From NCBI GenBank assembly GCA_027186245.1, contig CP114488.1:8413501-8477500 (forward strand): a DNA stretch of 64,000 bases, in the 5' to 3' direction. The notes below the pieces were generated by a model. The model saw nothing but the letters and a program-made list of their open reading frames with translations. It was not told the DNA's origin and ran no database searches. Positions 23,917 to 35,648 of the stretch are shown here, one piece after another. Source of the stretch: Coriaria nepalensis. Lineage: Eukaryota; Streptophyta; Magnoliopsida; Cucurbitales; Coriariaceae. Both the position numbers and the translations under genes were made by a program. Positions within the stretch are counted from its first letter, which is position 1. Each line of letters starts with the position of its first letter.

Positions 23917-24370
23917 ATTTTGTCAATCTTTCAGCTTTGAAGGAAAAGAAAAAAAATCTGTACTTTGGTGGTTGAAAAATATAATAATAAATTATAAAGG
24001 GGTTAAAATGAAAACATATAAACTTAATATTATTCGGGGATCGACAACAGTAATATAAATAGGAAATTGGAGAGTCGAAACTGAAAAGTCACCATAATAT
24101 TCACAATTGATCTAGGAGTTCCAACCCAGATAGGCGTATACGGATCGATACATCTCGGCCCATTTTGAAACGGGCCGGCCCAGATATGAGAGAGCCTGAT
24201 CGGGTTCTTTCAACTCCGATTCAGTCACGTGCAAGGAAATGAACTGAAAAACGGTTCTCCTCCCCTTCCCAACTCCTTCTCCTTCCTCCAACAAAAGCAC
24301 TCCATTTCTCCTCCCAATTTTGTCTCGCATTTCTAGGTTTTCGCTGTTAACAATCCTTATTCGAAGAAGA
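23917..24370 (+). promoter_or_regulatory. Proximal upstream region of the RanBP2-ZnF gene, with G-box
   Basis: A third CACGTG lies at 24226-24231, 140 bases before the ATG at 24371. GGCCCA/GGGCC motifs flank it (24159-24182). A CT-rich leader (24260-24320) precedes the start. No clear TATA box is seen here. Confidence 0.5.
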
Positions 24371-27292
24371 ATGGGTGAAGGGAGAGAAGGTGATTGGGAG
24401 TGTAGTGGATGCAAGAATCGTAACTATGCTTTCAGAACTTTCTGCAATCGATGCAAGCAGCCACGTCTTCTTGTCGACGCCAAAACCCCTGCTGACTCCA
24501 AATGGCTTCCTCGTATCGGCGATTGGATCTGCACCAGTTATCTCCTAAACTCTTCCTCTTATCCTTCTGTTTTCTGTCAAATGATTTTATCTTTCTTTTC
24601 TGTGATTGTGAATTTACGATTCGGAGCTTGTTCGTGTTGGATTGAGTTTTAGGGCCTTTTGGAGTTGATTGGATGGTTTAATATTAAAATTTTGGTTGAA
24701 TGAACTTGAAGTCGGACAATTCACTTCAACTTGGCTAGAGAATGGGAGTGGTGTAAAGATTTTGAAAACCAGGACATTTCATACCTTGCTGGTCAATAAT
24801 TGTTCTAAATTTTATGTCATGAAGATACAGCAAAGCTTCTGAGTTAGCTAAGATATAGACATTTTGTTAAGAAGTAGGGTGCTACAAGTTTGAAGGATTT
24901 TGGAATTTATACGCAATATGGATATATAAATTATTGAAAGTAGAATGCAATTGCACACGCACCCTAGATGTCCGTTTATAGAAATATTTTAATTGCTTTC
25001 TCATGGTGTTTGGTAAAATGTTGCAAATTGGAGTTTGAAACTGAAGTTTGGTAAAAGAAGGAAATGGTTCAAGGAAGTTTGATCAAATTGGTTTGTCATT
25101 ACGTTGCACTATAGGAAGAAGGAATTTTATCGTATCTGTCTCAAGTCTTAAGTATTTGGAATTTGGATTATTGAGGTAATTCTGTCCAATTGATCTCATT
25201 GATACCAATTGATTACAGTTATAAAAAAAATTGGCATTACCAAACTATTGAATGCACTTGTCGGAATTAATTAGATAGATATTTGAAAGAAAAGAAAATC
25301 GGATTTCATATAATCCAGGCCTAAAGACTTTGCTTGGGGTTTTATTGTCATATGTCTGTATACAGAGGTATATGCTTGTTGTACAAGTACAGCTATATTG
25401 GTCTCTTCAACAAGCTGTTGTTGACACATAAGTTGGATTATGTGTCGACAGTTAAATTGTACAATAAGTTTATCCTGCAAGATCAACTTTCTTTTTCTTT
25501 CTTTTTTTTTTTTATTTCTTTGGTACATATCGCTTTGCCTCCTAGACTACCTCATGTTCGGAGACTATGATTGATTTCGTTTCTGTTTTAGATGCTGAAT
25601 TTACTGTAAGTTTTGATTTAGTTAGACCTGTATATTGAATATAGCTGTTCTTTATGTACTTCCCTATTTGAATAAAATTTAATTTTAAGATCAGGCACTT
25701 ACTGTCAATTAGGTTGAGTTGTTTGCTTTTTTGTGTGTGTTTGGTATGGGGTGGACTGGTTGGTGTGCGTATACTTGGATTCCCTGCGTTGTGGTTTGGG
25801 TTTGTATGGCTGTGGATCAATAGGTTGCACTAACAACAATTATGCCTCAAGAGGAAAGTGCAAAAAGTGTGGACAACCAAAGGAGGTAGCAGCGATGCCA
25901 GCAATTGCAATGTCCGGGGCTTCGCTTCCAACTTATTCACATTATTTTGCCAAGGCACTTGGAGGACTGGAACCAAAGATGAACCTTGGATTTATAGGTA
26001 ATGTAGCTCCTCAACAGTCATCTCCTCTGAGCTCCAATTGGGCCGTAGGAGGAGCTGATAAGTTTGGATTTCATCCGGCTCCACTGTGGCCCTTGGGTGG
26101 CATTCATGGTTCTGCCGTTTCATATGCAAATCCTACTAATCAGCTTCTCTCAGTGCCAAAAGGTTGGCAGAATGGTGACTGGATGTGCACCTGTGGCTTT
26201 CATAACTATTCCTCACGTCAACAGGTAGGATCAAACCACTTTAACATTTCCTAGGGTGTTGGTTTCTTTTTAAGTTCAACAATGTCCATACTCTGATATT
26301 TGTTGTGTTGTTTAAAGAAATCTTACTAAGCCTTAATATTCTTTGCAGTGCAAAAAATGTAGTGCTTTACCCCCTGGCGGTACGATATTCTCTCTGGCCT
26401 GCCAGAAGCAATTATTAAATATGGTGCTTGACTGTTACAACTAATCTCTTTTGTTGTGCTTCTCTTTTTTTGCTGTAAAGCACATGGAACCAAGAGGCTA
26501 GCATCTGAAGAATTTATTAACGACTGGGATAACAAGAGACTAAATGTTGGACTTGTAAGAGCTCATTTTCTTAAATGTCATTTTCAAATACTGTAATACC
26601 TATTGTTCTTCTGCACTATAGGAATATTTTTTCTCATCTTGGGATGACTAAATACCGCCTTATTTGTGTTTCCACTCTTCATTCCCTTACCTTTTTGTTC
26701 AGACGGATGGACAGCATCAAACGTACACTGGTTTGGAGCAAGTAGTAGACACCAGTGGTGGCTCAGCTACTGGATTATATGCTTCATATCAAAGTCTAAG
26801 CTCATCTGTTTCTCCAAATTTGCAAGTGCTGATGCAGTTTCCACAGCATCCAACTACACTCGCAATCCTTGGAAAAGGGTAAATTTGGATTACAAGATAT
26901 ATATATATATTTTTTCATCTTGTGCAATTCCAGTTTTTAAAGTGCATAGCAGTCATAGCTCATTTTATGAAATCGTAGAAGTCTTACCATATTTCAATCT
27001 ACAGAGCAAAGCAATGGCGTGACGGAGATTGGATGTGCACAAACTGCAGTAATCATAATTATGCATCGAGGGCACAATGTAACAGGTTGGTGTCATTTGC
27101 TTTTTTTCTCATTGCTACATGTTGAATATCACTTGAGATTATCATAGTATTTTAGTTCGGCTTTATATATTTATTGCTAGCCTCTTTCTTGAATGAATCA
27201 TAACTTGGGCCAAAAGTATCAGCTGCCTTGCTATTCTGCTCAGGTGTAAGACTCAAAGAGATGCATCAGAGCAGCCTGTTGATGCCATATAA
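24371..27292 (+). CDS. RanBP2-type (NZF) zinc-finger protein, four fingers
   Basis: Probable RNA-binding zinc-finger protein of the ZRANB2/At1g67325 type (function inferred from family). Seven exons: 24371-24536, 25824-26224, 26349-26379, 26481-26554, 26703-26878, 27005-27085 and 27244-27292 (325 aa), all phases agreeing. Finger 1: GDWECSGCKNRNYAFRTFCN (+RCKQPR). Finger 2 is split by intron 1: GDWICTSCTNNNYASRGKCK. Finger 3: GDWMCTCGFHNYSSRQQ, then CKKC across an intron, with an unusual Cys-x-Cys first pair. Finger 4: GDWMCTNCSNHNYASRAQCN, with RCK in the last exon. Between fingers 3 and 4 is a conserved KRLASEEFINDWDNKRLN helix. The 1.3 kb intron 1 is T-rich. Three G-boxes upstream may link it to bZIP or bHLH control. 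Confidence 0.9.
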
Positions 27293-29211
27293 GAAAGTTT
27301 CCTTATGAAGATTTTACATGTACTATTTGAGTGGTTTTCTTCTTGGTTGATATTTGCTATTGTATTATGCATATGGAAAAAATGTAATTCTGGCCTTATA
27401 ATTATAACTTTATCATTAACTTCTATATATAGCTTGATCCATCCATACATATTGTTTGATTTTGTAGTAACATGTTCAAAATTCACTATTTACTCCTTTT
27501 CTTTTTTCTTATTTGATGCCTTCCGGATCCGGGGACAGCCCGGATTTCATTTAATACGATCGGACAGCCCGATTTTGTATGAAAGTTTTTTTTTTTTTTT
27601 TTTATAAAGGATATGTGATATTTCTTTCACTTTCTCTCTCATCTCTCTCACCAAAATCTTCACTCTTTCTCTCTCCTTGTAATCTCTCCCTCCTCTGCAA
27701 ATAGCCGTGGTCCCGCTGCTTTGTGTATACATATTCAAGCATTCTTTCAATTTATTTTTTAGAGTATTTTATCTGGTTTAAATAAAAATTTTAATTTACT
27801 ATAATATTTAAAAAGTTTAAATAAATTATATAAAAACATCTCATAGTCCGGTTCTTTATATTTATTTATTTATTTAGCTAATTCTTTTAAATTTGAATAA
27901 TTATTTAAAGTTAAATTTATTTTACTATTATTTACGTTAATATAATTTTAATATGTATCTTTGCTATTTAATGATATATAAAGAATATAATAAAGAATTA
28001 AATATAAAATTATTAATTTTACTTTAAAAAAATAATACATTAATTAAAATTAAGTTAAATAAAAAATATTTCTATAATATAAAAATGAAAATGATTTAGT
28101 ATATTTATTTTGACATTTAAAATATTTATTTAATTAAATACTCTTATAAACACTTAAGCAAGCTGGTTTTAATCTAAATCTGTAATTAAAGAAAAGCAGT
28201 GTAAATTAATTAAAATAGGTGAGTAAAAAAAGGCTATGAATATCTTCTGCCCTAACCTATAGTAATAGCCTTATACATTACAGTTGGAAGTCCCTATCAA
28301 CTTATTCAAAGAAAGAAAATCATGAAGCAGTAAGTAGCAGCGCTATATAGTCTAGAGAGAGAGAGAGAGAAGAGGAGAGATATGGGGAATGATTTACAGA
28401 GATATGGGGAAGAAAATAAGGCCCCAGAAATGATCACGCGAAAGAAGCTCATAGCCTACTGCTCAGGATTTTCGGATAAGAGAGGAGAGGGGGGAGACAG
28501 AGAGGAGAGGGTCATATACTATATATACACATAACAGCAGGGATTCAGTGGCAAATCAAGTCTAATAAGTTGATCAACCAAAAATAAGGAATTGTGAACA
28601 AAAAATATATATATTAGAAATAAAATTGTAAATTAATTAGAGAGATAGAGAAGTGGAGCTCTAAACCCAATGCAATCTTGGTAGCCAAGGAGAACTTTCA
28701 TTTTTAGATCAATTGACATGATATATATATATATAATGCACGGAGTGAAGCATATATCAACTCATATTTGACAGTCAGTTCATTATTTACGCCTCTGTAA
28801 AAAATGGGGGACAATTGGGAAATGAAACGAGATATCATAACATAAAGCTAGTTGTAGTTGTAGTTGTAGTTGTAGTTGTAGTTGTAGTTGTAGTTGTAGT
28901 TGTAGTTGTAGTTGTAGTTGTAGTTGTAGTTGTAGTTGTAGTTGTAGTTGTAGTTGTAGTTGTAGTTGTAGTTGTAGTTGTAGTTGTAGTTGTAGTTGTA
29001 GTTGTAGATGTAATAATAATAACATTACAGTGTTGATCCAGAAACCATGACACTGCCTTATTTAATGCTATCTCATATGTTCTTAGGGGCGCGTGCTTTC
29101 CTATATTCTTAAAGCCTCTCTGAATCATTACCCACTTGATTCTTTTGCCTCTTGTTGTTATCCGTACCTTTTCTTTTTCATCGGAAACGAAAGGAAGGAA
29201 TGATTAACTAC

Positions 29212-29256
<45 letters not shown>

Positions 29257-31199
29257 TTTGCATATCATAAACGTCGATACAAAACCAAGATATCTAATTA
29301 AAATGGAATTTAAAGAATATGTTTAGTTTTAGCTTTATTTTTTTTTTAAATTAGTTTTTATTATTAAAAAATTGTGAGAAACCCATTTTTCGGTATAAAA
29401 TTCCTTTGGATTGTGTATAAAAAAAAAGGGGGGAGAGGGAGGATGAAAAAGTAATCGAAAATTTGGAAAATATTTAAAATATATTTTATCAAAATTTTTA
29501 ATTTTTAGAGAAAAAAAAAATGAGATACGCTTCTCAACTTTTTCTTACACAAGAAAAATGATTTTTCATTAATCAAACATTTTCTATTTATTGAAAGAAA
29601 AATTAATTATCACCATCATCTTCCATTTACATTTTTTTTTTAAATCTATATGAACTAGAGCTATCAATTATGTTATATTTGAGAACTTAATATATAAAAG
29701 ATATAAATCATGATTATCAATTGATTTCGAATAAAAAAATTAAATTTTTATATAATATCAGGTCAAATCTATTTATAATTGACTAATCATCATACATATT
29801 TCATATTATTCGTATATAAAAAAGAAAAATCATCATATATACTCAAAATAATATATAAGGGAACATATTCATAATATTGTCTTATATAAAAAATACCAAT
29901 CTTAAAAAATTAGTATATAAAAAGCTTAGTATCAATTAATTGTAAGTTAGAAATGTGAATGTTCTACATGTTAATAATGTAAAATTAGTATTATACATGA
30001 TAGAAAGGTCATTATAACTTTCTTTAATCTTAAGATCATTTCATTTTATTGCATATATATTACATTAATCAAGTATATACAACTAATAATCAATTCATGA
30101 TGTTATATAAAAAACCACACCATTTTGGTTATTTTGGACGAATTATAACTAACTTATAGGAGGAGGTATAATTTACCCAAAAAAAAAACCTAAGTAAAAG
30201 AAGAAGGATACTGATGAGAGGCTAAGTACGTAGAAGCTATAGCTATCATAGCTAACTATATAAGCTACACTGAGAAAGTGAGAAGTACAAATCCTGAAAT
30301 TCCTGCACAGGATCAGACGAAGCTAGCAAAGATGGTAATTGGTACGTACCGCAAAATAGAAACGAAACCCTAATCCAAAAAAAAGAAAAACTACTATATG
30401 CATGTTATTATTTTCACTTCTTTTGTGAATTGCAATTACATTTTTGCCCATGATGGGCCCCCATATTCATATCCAAAGGTTATATATATATATAACTGGA
30501 TCGTGTATGAAATCGTTCACAGTGAATGAGTGAATTAATTAAACAGTGTTGTATATGGGCTAAAAGGAATCTCATAAAGCAAAGCAAGATCATTTTTATA
30601 GATGTGGAATTTGCATTCATTCATTCATTCATACGAAGCCTCCATTTTTATTTTTTTCTTTCTTTCTTTCTCTCATTTTGCTTTTTCCATCAAAGAGAGA
30701 GAGAGAGAGAGAGGGAGAGTTGGGGACTTAATAATATTATGAAGAAAAAAAAAACAGCAAGTACAAAACTTACGACTAGCTCGATTATAGTATGCAGCAG
30801 AAACTAGCTGGGTAATATGGCTTTCGATCCAAGTAATTCCCACTGCTACCCTCTCTTTCTTAGCCCTCTTTTGTTCCTTCCCCTTTTCATGAACACCTTA
30901 CTTACACATGCTGTCTCTCTGTCTGTCTCTCTCACCTCTCTCTGTCGACTTCAGTCCTTCTCTACCAGATACTTCTCTGATTTCCACTCCTCCTCGCCCA
31001 TGTGTTGTTCATCTCTCTCTCTGCGCTAAACAATCTCATATAATCCCCTCACCAGGTACCATTTGATCATTCCATGCATTCTCACCTACCTCAAACAAAA
31101 AGAAAAAAAGAATCTCTCTCTCTCTCTCTCTCTAAGCTGTGTTTGTTGTAAATTTTTGTTTTGTCCGGTTTCTTGGTCTCTAGCTGGCTGTTACATACA
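27293..31199. other. Long region upstream of WUSCHEL
   Basis: About 3.9 kb without a recognised gene. It contains the RanBP2-ZnF 3' flank (to about 27550), AT-rich low complexity (27760-28180), a GA-rich patch (28355-28510), a 26-copy GTTGTA array (28851-29006), a (TA)n run at 29214-29251, AT-rich DNA (29260-30110), and then a proximal part. In that proximal part (GA)n lies at 30693-30715 and (CT)n at 31112-31133. The GA/CT runs are the type of site bound by BASIC PENTACYSTEINE factors. The (CT)n run, 70 bases before the WUS ATG, is probably in the leader. Confidence 0.5.
28851..29006 (+). repeat. (GTTGTA)26 hexanucleotide array
   Basis: Twenty-six exact copies of GTTGTA with no interruption, followed by a GATGTAATAATAATAA tail. 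Long open frames across it (poly Val, Leu-Gln or Thr) are artefacts of the repeat. Perfect homogeneity means a recent, probably length-polymorphic microsatellite about 2.2 kb upstream of WUS. Confidence 0.97.
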
Positions 31200-32663
31200 A
31201 TGGAAACTCAGCAGGGGCAGAACGGTCAACTTGCAAACAACGAGGTAGATAACGGCGGTGGGAAAGGCGGTTCCGGGGGAGGAGGAGGATCATCAGGAGG
31301 AGGGAGCTATTTGTGCCGGCAGAGCAGTACGAGGTGGACCCCAACAAGCGACCAGATTCGAATCTTGAAGGAGCTTTACTACAACAATGGAGTTAGGTCT
31401 CCCGGCGCTGAGCAGATTCAGAGGATCTCCGCTAGGTTGAGACAGTACGGTAAGATCGAAGGTAAAAATGTCTTTTACTGGTTTCAGAATCATAAGGCTC
31501 GTGAGAGGCAGAAAAAGAGGTTCACTACTACGCCTACTTCTCCCGCTGCTGGTGGCGGAAATCACACGACGCCGTCTGATCTTCCCATGAACATGATTTT
31601 ACCCGGTACAATGCAAAAATCCCATATTCATGCAAATACTAATAATGTTTCTTCTACTACTGTTTGGAAATATCATCATGACAATCAAGATCGTCATCAT
31701 CATCATCATCCTCTTCAGCTTGCTTCTGGCTTTTACAACAAGTACCCTAACATCACTTGCGCTGGTAAACCTATCTATATGTTCTTTAAAAATTTGGATT
31801 TTTTTTTTCCTGAAAAAAGAAATTAAATATATAGGACTAATGACAGGAATTTCTACGGCATCGACTGCTTCAGCAGGCATGCATGCTGTAGGGCAAATGG
31901 GAACCTATGGACATGGAGCCATCGCCATGGAGAAGAGTTTCATGGTAATTAATAATATTGTTCAACAATTTAAGGAAAACCAAATTACAAGCCATGTTCT
32001 CTTGTCCCCTCAAAATCCCATGAAAGTAGTCTCTTTCTAAACATAGTTTATAAGAATCATTAACTTGGTTTACTCCAAGCCCAAAATTACCAATCAAAAA
32101 TGGAAAATTTTTCACGACCCAAAACCAAAATTTTCTCTTTAAGCCAAGTATATGTATTTATAGTAGTCTAGTCTGTTGAATTTGGCAACAAAAAAAAACC
32201 ACAATTTTCTCTTTAAACCAAAATACATATGTACTTATATGTATTTATGAACAATTGATTGCAGGCCTGCACCGTATCAGGTGGAGGAAGTAGTAGTTCA
32301 TGCCTCAATAACAACAATTTCGGATGGGTTAATGGTCATGCAGTTGATCCCTATTCATGTTCTTTACCCTACACTACTTTCTTTGACAAGCAAAGAACAT
32401 CATATGATTATGATGATGATCAGGAGGATGGTGATGGTGATGATGATGATCGGGAAGGTGATGATGATTATCACGGTGGGGCCACGGAGATTGAAACACT
32501 CCCTCTCTTCCCTCTTCATGGTGATCTCAGCCCCTTTAATTGCAACCTTAAACCCTACTCGGATGAAGGCTACTATTCCGGCCGGTACGGCTCCGAAGAG
32601 ACCCGGACTTCACTCGAGCTCAGTCTGAACTCCTACACCGGCCGGGCTCCGGGCTCTATTTAA
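31200..32663 (+). CDS. WUS: WUSCHEL homeodomain transcription factor
   Basis: Stem-cell-promoting homeodomain factor of the shoot meristem organising centre, nuclear. Exons 31200-31764, 31835-31944 and 32265-32663 (357 aa), the two-intron layout of WUS. A Gly/Ser-rich N-terminus is followed by the WOX homeodomain (about 44-110): [60 protein letters not shown], with the extra loop residues of WUS-clade homeodomains. A His-rich patch follows. In exon 3 an acidic block ([19 protein letters not shown]) precedes the WUS-box ETLPLFPLH, and an EAR repressor motif SLELSLN lies near the end. Presence of WUS-box plus EAR identifies WUS rather than other WOX genes. Longer than Arabidopsis WUS because of Gly, His and Asp runs. 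Confidence 0.97.
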
Positions 32664-35648
32664 TAATAGTTGAATTATTAGTCCTGGTTGATTACAAGAT
32701 AATAGTAATTATAATTAAGGAAGTTTTAAAGGCGTATGTATGTTTACTATGTTCGACACTTCTATCAAGGTGCAATCATTAGGATTGTGAATTGGGTACT
32801 TGACACGTGTTATGAACATAACTGGGTATTAGTTATCACTTACGTCTTATCATACAGCACTGTCTTTTAGGACGTTTCCTTTTTCCTAGAAAAATCCATT
32901 GTGTTAACTTAATTCTAGTGGGTGGATTAGTTAATAGTGATTACGCTAATTACTTAATCATATAAACTAATTAATGCTTATGCATGATATATGTGTACAA
33001 TACCGTCGTTTTCAACAAGGGCTTTTAAGTCGAGGTTGAGACACCTTTCAAGTTTCTCGATGAAGATTTGACATGGGAAAGAAGTGGGGCCTTCTAAAGA
33101 TTGATCAGAACCAGAGTGCGAAAAGGAATTTTGCATTATCAAAGAGAAGAAGTGGAGGGTATTATGGGAATTACAATAGGACACAATTGCAAAGACATGA
33201 AATGGTACTACTACTACTACAGCTACTGTTTGGAGAAGAAAGGAAAAAAAAAAAAAAAAAAAGACAGAAGAAAGAATGTGTAAATTCCGTGAGGGTGTAT
33301 ATTATTAAGATCGAAGGAGTATATATTTTGAAGTTTGAACCCCAGCCCCGCCCCCTCTCACCACGTCAGTCATGGGCTTGGCTTTTCCCCCCATGGCGCC
33401 GGCCTACCATCGTCAGTACTACTCTCTTAGTTTTCATTATCACGTGTGAAAAAAAAAAATTTTTTTTTTTTTGGATGTATATTGATGTTGGGGTTTTAGA
33501 CTGTTTGTTTGGGGGTAAAATTATAATTTAGGGAAAGAAGGGTAGAGGGGAAAAGTTTTGTTTGATTGAAAGTAAAGAAACAAGATTAATCATAACAAGG
33601 AGGAACCAAAGTTGCATCTAGTGACGTAATAGTCCTATAAGTGACTGACATGTACAATTATTGTATTGTCAGCATCCTTCCTACAATTTAAAAAAATATT
33701 AATTAATATATATATATATATTTAACGCAACTGATTGTTACGAAAAATCTCGAATTTTTTTTTAATATAAATATATATTATTTAATATATGATGTGATTC
33801 AATATACCATATATTAAATTATTTCTACTTCATATTTATGCCTGTGAGAAAGAAGATATAAACTTTTATATTACTATTATGTATATATATATATATATCT
33901 GGAAACTATAAAGAATTTAGATTCAGGTTATAAAGTTTTCACCTACATGAAATAGAGAAAGAGTGAGTGAAAGAAAAAATAGAAAGAAAGAAAAGAGGGA
34001 GAGAAGGAAAGATTTGCAGCATATCATTGATTTTTCTAACACAGAAAGTACATAAATGTCGTCACGTAGCGTAGTACATTTTGTGTAATATATGGTACCA
34101 GCTGCTTAGTTGAAAACAAATATAATCCTGACACGCATACAGACAGAGACATTCACCAACTGATCAACCAAAAAAAACCAAAAACAAAAACTATTTTTAC
34201 TACTATTCTTATTACGAGTACTTTGTGATTAAGGATCTTGTAAGAACATGCAAGGGGAAGGTCCTTCTCATAAAGATTATGGTCTGGAATGCAATATATA
34301 TACACGATATTCTTTATTTAGTTTGACATGTTTTCTTACTTCACGAGTCTGTGTGAGATTGGCCCTTAATGCGCTTTCGGATCAAGAGCTGGGCTGGGCT
34401 GGATTTTTTTCAGAGTGATCAGAAAGGCAGAAGGGGAGAATTCTATTTGGAGAGGATGATGATAGGTATAGTTCATGAGAGAGAGAAGTATGAGAGAGAG
34501 AGAGAGAGAGAGTATCATCTGAGTTTGTGGGATCCAAAGAAGATCTTTAAAGCTTTATGAAGGTCGAAGCACGTAATGTCCTATACCAGTAATATGAAGT
34601 AGACATGGGCTCCATTCCACGCTTTTTCCTTTTTTTGAAAAAAAAAAAAATTTGTATTTTGTTGTAACCCTAATATGTATAACCTGTTTCTACTCTTTCT
34701 TGTTCTTAAAAGCTTGTCTTGCCTTTTTGCTTCAACAATCAGACTGCTCTGACGTTATACATTTTTCTTCAGTGTTTCAATTCAATACCTCTCCCCACTT
34801 CATCACACAAAATACATCATCTACATACAGATGTAACAGATCCAAAATGAAGGAATAAGAAACTAGCTATACTTTAAAGGGCTCATTATATAACTGAGTG
34901 AAGCCAAACTAAAATATGAATGATATTAATAATTATGATAAAATTTGATTAGTTAAATAACCATAAACCACATCCATATAATACAAGAATATGAAGCTTT
35001 ATGTGGTTTTAACTTCATTTTTTTCTCTTGATTTCCAAAAATAGAGAAGCAAATTCACTTACGATGTTTTTTTTTTGCTGAGGATATGATTATATATGTT
35101 TTTCTTTTGTGAATACATGATGGCAAGTTAATTGGCAAACTACATAAGTTGTCTAATTATAACGATAACTATTAATTACTTCACCCAACAGTCCCTCCTC
35201 CTTACTTTATACATGCATTTCCAAAACAAGTACTAATCAAATCGACAAACTATCAACATACATACAATTGTTCAACAAGGATTGTAGGGATGGGTGCTGT
35301 AAGCTAAAAAAACAATGGTAATACAATACATAATCAAGTAAATCTTACAACTTCTGTACACGTAGCCTGATTTAAGCAGCAGATATAATGGCCAATTGAC
35401 CCGGTAGGACCGAACTGAGTATTAGTATATACAACAAGGAGCAAGGCAACAAGCAGCTGAAGAACCCATCTCACGAAAAGATGATCCCAAAAATGCAAAT
35501 CACTTCAACGAGAAGAGAAACGACCTCCGGGACATATTTTAATAATGCCCTTCATGTTTTTGCCAACAATGGAAGTGGAAAGTGTACCTTTTCGACGTTG
35601 ATGCCTTGAAAAATAATACGATCAGAGACATCTGTCAATGTAGTTTTT
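32664..35648. other. Intergenic downstream of WUS
   Basis: No gene recognised. The first few hundred bases are the WUS 3' UTR. Features: poly-A at 33245-33260; a GC-richer patch at 33330-33410; (TA)n at 33706-33722 and 33884-33898; a GA-rich stretch (33951-34015); (GA)n at 34490-34510; poly-A at 34638-34650. The last 300 bases flank the WD40 pseudogene. Confidence 0.4.

Noticed and set aside
28783..29128. Long open frames encoding poly-Val, Leu-Gln and poly-Thr
   Set aside because: They are translations of the (GTTGTA)26 repeat in different frames; no protein evidence.
33073..33531. 152-aa plus-strand frame downstream of WUS
   Set aside because: It crosses poly-A and poly-T runs and shows no recognisable domain; probably chance.
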